Shown piece by piece: positions 61,561 to 64,000 of a DNA stretch of 64,000 nt. Under the pieces are notes generated by a model, which was not told where the DNA came from, ran no database searches, and was given only the letters and a program-made list of their open reading frames with translations. The translations under genes and the position numbers were made by a program. Every line of letters starts with the position of its first letter. The first letter of the stretch is position 1. Source of the stretch: Hyperoplus lanceolatus (Eukaryota > Chordata > Actinopteri > Uranoscopiformes > Ammodytidae); contig CM049397.1 in NCBI GenBank assembly GCA_026929865.2, forward strand, positions 30,282,698 to 30,346,697, read 5' to 3'.

Positions 61561-64000
61561 GTTTGTGTGTTATAGTGTTCTAGTGTGTGTGTGTGTGTTC
61601 ATACTGAAGTGACTTGGCGGAAAATCTACAGCAAATATCAGTTATTTAGTTTTACCTTGCAAAAACATGGTGCTTACATTAAAGGTAGAGTCAGTGATTC
61701 TGGAGAATACTTGACGTTAAAATCACTCTGATCTCCCCATGATCTGCTACCTGTCTGTACTGTGTGTAACAATAACATTCAAAAAACAAGATATAATAGG
61801 AAAGACAAAGTTAAAGGTGATCTTGCATTAAATATGTATGAAGTCACATCTGTTGTGAATGCTGCGTATGCAAAACAGCATCTACATTATTCTATAGAAT
61901 AGCTGTTGTTGCAAAATCACTGATGTGCGTTGAGGTGTTTAGGACAGTGTTGAATTATTAAAGGGCATCTCATAGTCTTTTTTAAAGCATGCTGATACCT
62001 GAAGGTTTATTTCAAAGTTATAGTGTATGAATGTTTACATTCGGCTACATTCAAGCCATCACTAAACAAGGTGACACAAAGTTTATTAAGCCTATCAGCT
62101 CTCTCTGTTTTTCTCAGTATGGCAGCATTTACAAACTGGTGTCACCCCCCGATACTGGCGCAGGAGTTCAGGAAAATCCCAAGAAGCGCCCACGAAATGT
62201 TTCAGTTATTGTTGATGTTCTGACAAGAAAGTTACGCACTATAGCTTTAATGGCAGCTCGAATGATTCAGAAACCGCAGCCTTTGTCCACATCAGTAGAT
62301 AAATGACATGTTAGTTCAAATATATGACTTGACTCATGTTAACGTTTTCATGTGATACAATGTTACTGTGTTGAGAGACTAAACGGCAAGTAACTCTCAG
62401 CTCATTTGTAACAGTCGGTTTTATAACATGTTACGCCACTAGGTGGTGCCTCCTTTTGTTTGTTTTAGAGTCTAATGTGAAACATGTAGAAGAAGAGCGT
62501 GTGCTTCTCTATGGCCGTGTCTGAACTGCCATACTAGCGTCCTACATCCTACATACTCACCATCTATATACTGCATACTCTCTACTCAAAGATCGATTGT
62601 GTATGCGAGCTGCGTCTAAAACGTTCTCAGTTGAAGTATACTCAAGCAATGAAGAATTTCTTCTTCTTCTTATAAGATTCAGGCAGTTTAGACACTGTTA
62701 AGCTTATAACCGCCCTCTACAGGTTAGATATTGAACTAGATTTTTACAGTCCTGTGTTCATCATCTGTGTTTTAGACCTCTTGTTTTATAATAATGATGT
62801 TTTGAGGCGGAGGATCCCTCCGACGCTCTCTGTCCGGCTCATCAGCACTCAGCTGTCTGTGAGTTGAGCTGGACGAGCCGCGGTGTGTGGAACAGCGATC
62901 TGTTCTGATCTCTCTCCACTATCAGACTCACAACACTCATTTCACTTAGTGACTCTAATGTTGTTAGGTATTTATCTTCATCTCTTATCTATTGTAAGAG
63001 TTTATGAATGACTGCACGTACAGTTGTCAGATCGCGGAACCCCAAACAATGTTGTTGCCTAGCAACTTGCTCGAAAATATTTCATTTTCCTGGGCGGGTA
63101 GAATTGACCCAGTGCATTGTGGGGCGGTTGAGTAGGAAAAGTATACGATCGATTCATACCCAAAATCTTCCCGGAAGTTAGTACTCATCCGGGAATTTCT
63201 CACATACCCAAACTCGCATACCCAACCGTCACATACTCAAATTGAAGTCAAAATAGGCTCGTTCGACCTGTCGCCGTCTTGCTAAGACCTGCGCAATTAT
63301 GACGCTCGTCTTGCTGAGCGCACTGCATTATGGTTAGACTTTTTGTCCCACTTGCACCCGTGGCTGGCTGCGGCTCGGCTGCTTGAGACTTTGAAGTCCC
63401 GCGGTATCAAGACGGACACAGACACTGGAGCAAGTCGCTGCAGTTGCTCCCCACGGGCTGCGGGAGCGAAATGTCTGATGGGAAACGTCTTGCTGACAGG
63501 CGGAGCTGAGCGCTAATTGGGAGTTTAAACCTCGTGCCTTTGATGCGTTTCCCCAATTGGTTAGGCAAAAGTCTGACATCACCGCTCAAAATTAAATTAC
63601 GATCCATTCTTTTTGATTTTAATTTATGTTTAATCATTAGGCCGCCACAATACGCATTTAAGCAGAAATGTACTTAATCAGAGTTAAACCTCTGAACCCT
63701 TGACATAGAAATAATTTGGATGTGTAACTCTCCTGTATAGATAAATTTAAAAGTGAACACAAACTTGAGTCACATAAGATCTTGGTGAAGTGATTTTTAT
63801 ACCATTAAGATTAAATCATAGGCTTATTTCAAGTGATCTAAATGGTCTGGGAATTGTATTTTACATGTAGTGTCGCAAAGCCAGACCAAAACTACAACAA
63901 GTAGTTTGTTTGTTACACATCATAATACAGTTCATCATATCCATCTCTACAATAATAATAAGGGATCTTTTCTTAGACCTTCTTTGTTTAGGCCGATCAT
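61561..64000. other. slc4a4 intron 10 (incomplete), repeat-rich
   Basis: MITE fragment at 61683-61770 and an aaagctatagcg-family MITE at 62014-62250. At 62505-63250 there is a repeat-like region with symmetric cataccc/tactc motifs at both ends. A GC-richer block at 63250-63560 has no convincing frame. No exon recognised. Confidence 0.6.

Overview
This is a vertebrate nuclear window, almost certainly from a ray-finned fish and probably a percomorph teleost. It has small spliced exons with canonical GT/AG borders in long AT-rich introns, about 18 long (CA/GT)n tracts, many small inverted-repeat DNA transposons (MITEs), hAT-type elements with 8-bp target duplications, an L2-type LINE and tRNA-derived SINEs. 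No bacterial, organellar or viral gene was seen. The organism call is an inference from gene structure and repeat content.

Layout. (1) 383-6153, minus strand: the 5' part of rufy3 (RUN and FYVE domain containing 3). There are two alternative first coding exons (5925-6153 and 3477-3654) and three shared exons (1507-1680, 1225-1342, 383-484). The gene continues beyond the left edge. (2) 6154-17145: intergenic. It holds a dead intronless TRIM/SPRY ubiquitin-ligase-like pseudogene (7514-9992) broken by a TTAA-flanked MITE, an L2-like LINE, a nonsense codon and a frameshift. It also holds an hAT element (10443-11194), a mostly featureless AT-rich stretch, and a pair of giant GT microsatellites. 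(3) 17146-61560, plus strand: the 5' half of slc4a4, the electrogenic Na+/HCO3- cotransporter NBCe1. Eleven coding exons and one alternative 5'-extended exon encode only the N-terminal cytosolic domain. The membrane domain lies beyond the right edge. (4) 61561-64000: the next slc4a4 intron, filled with repeats.

The slc4a4 exons join in phase throughout. An upstream promoter gives an NBCe1-B-like N-terminus (exons 1-3). A second start at 41285 reads straight into exon 4 and gives an NBCe1-A-like N-terminus. Exon 6 carries a second 5' splice site 27 nt upstream, in the position expected for the 9-residue deletion of NBCe1-D/E. A 96-bp phase-compatible candidate cassette exon (52917-53012) with basophilic kinase-type serines lies between exons 6 and 7. 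rufy3 and slc4a4 are divergently transcribed about 11 kb apart; as I recall they are also near neighbours on human chromosome 4q13, which supports the assignments.

Points most worth a second look: the NBCe1-A start, whose codons double as the polypyrimidine tract of the exon 4 acceptor; the candidate cassette exon flanked by complementary CA and GT tracts; a duplicated fragment of exon 8 plus its splice donor whose four differences are all synonymous; an in-frame candidate N-terminal extension upstream of exon 2; and a head-to-head pair of ~1-kb Tc1/mariner-like elements. Which slc4a4 paralogue (a or b) this is cannot be decided here.
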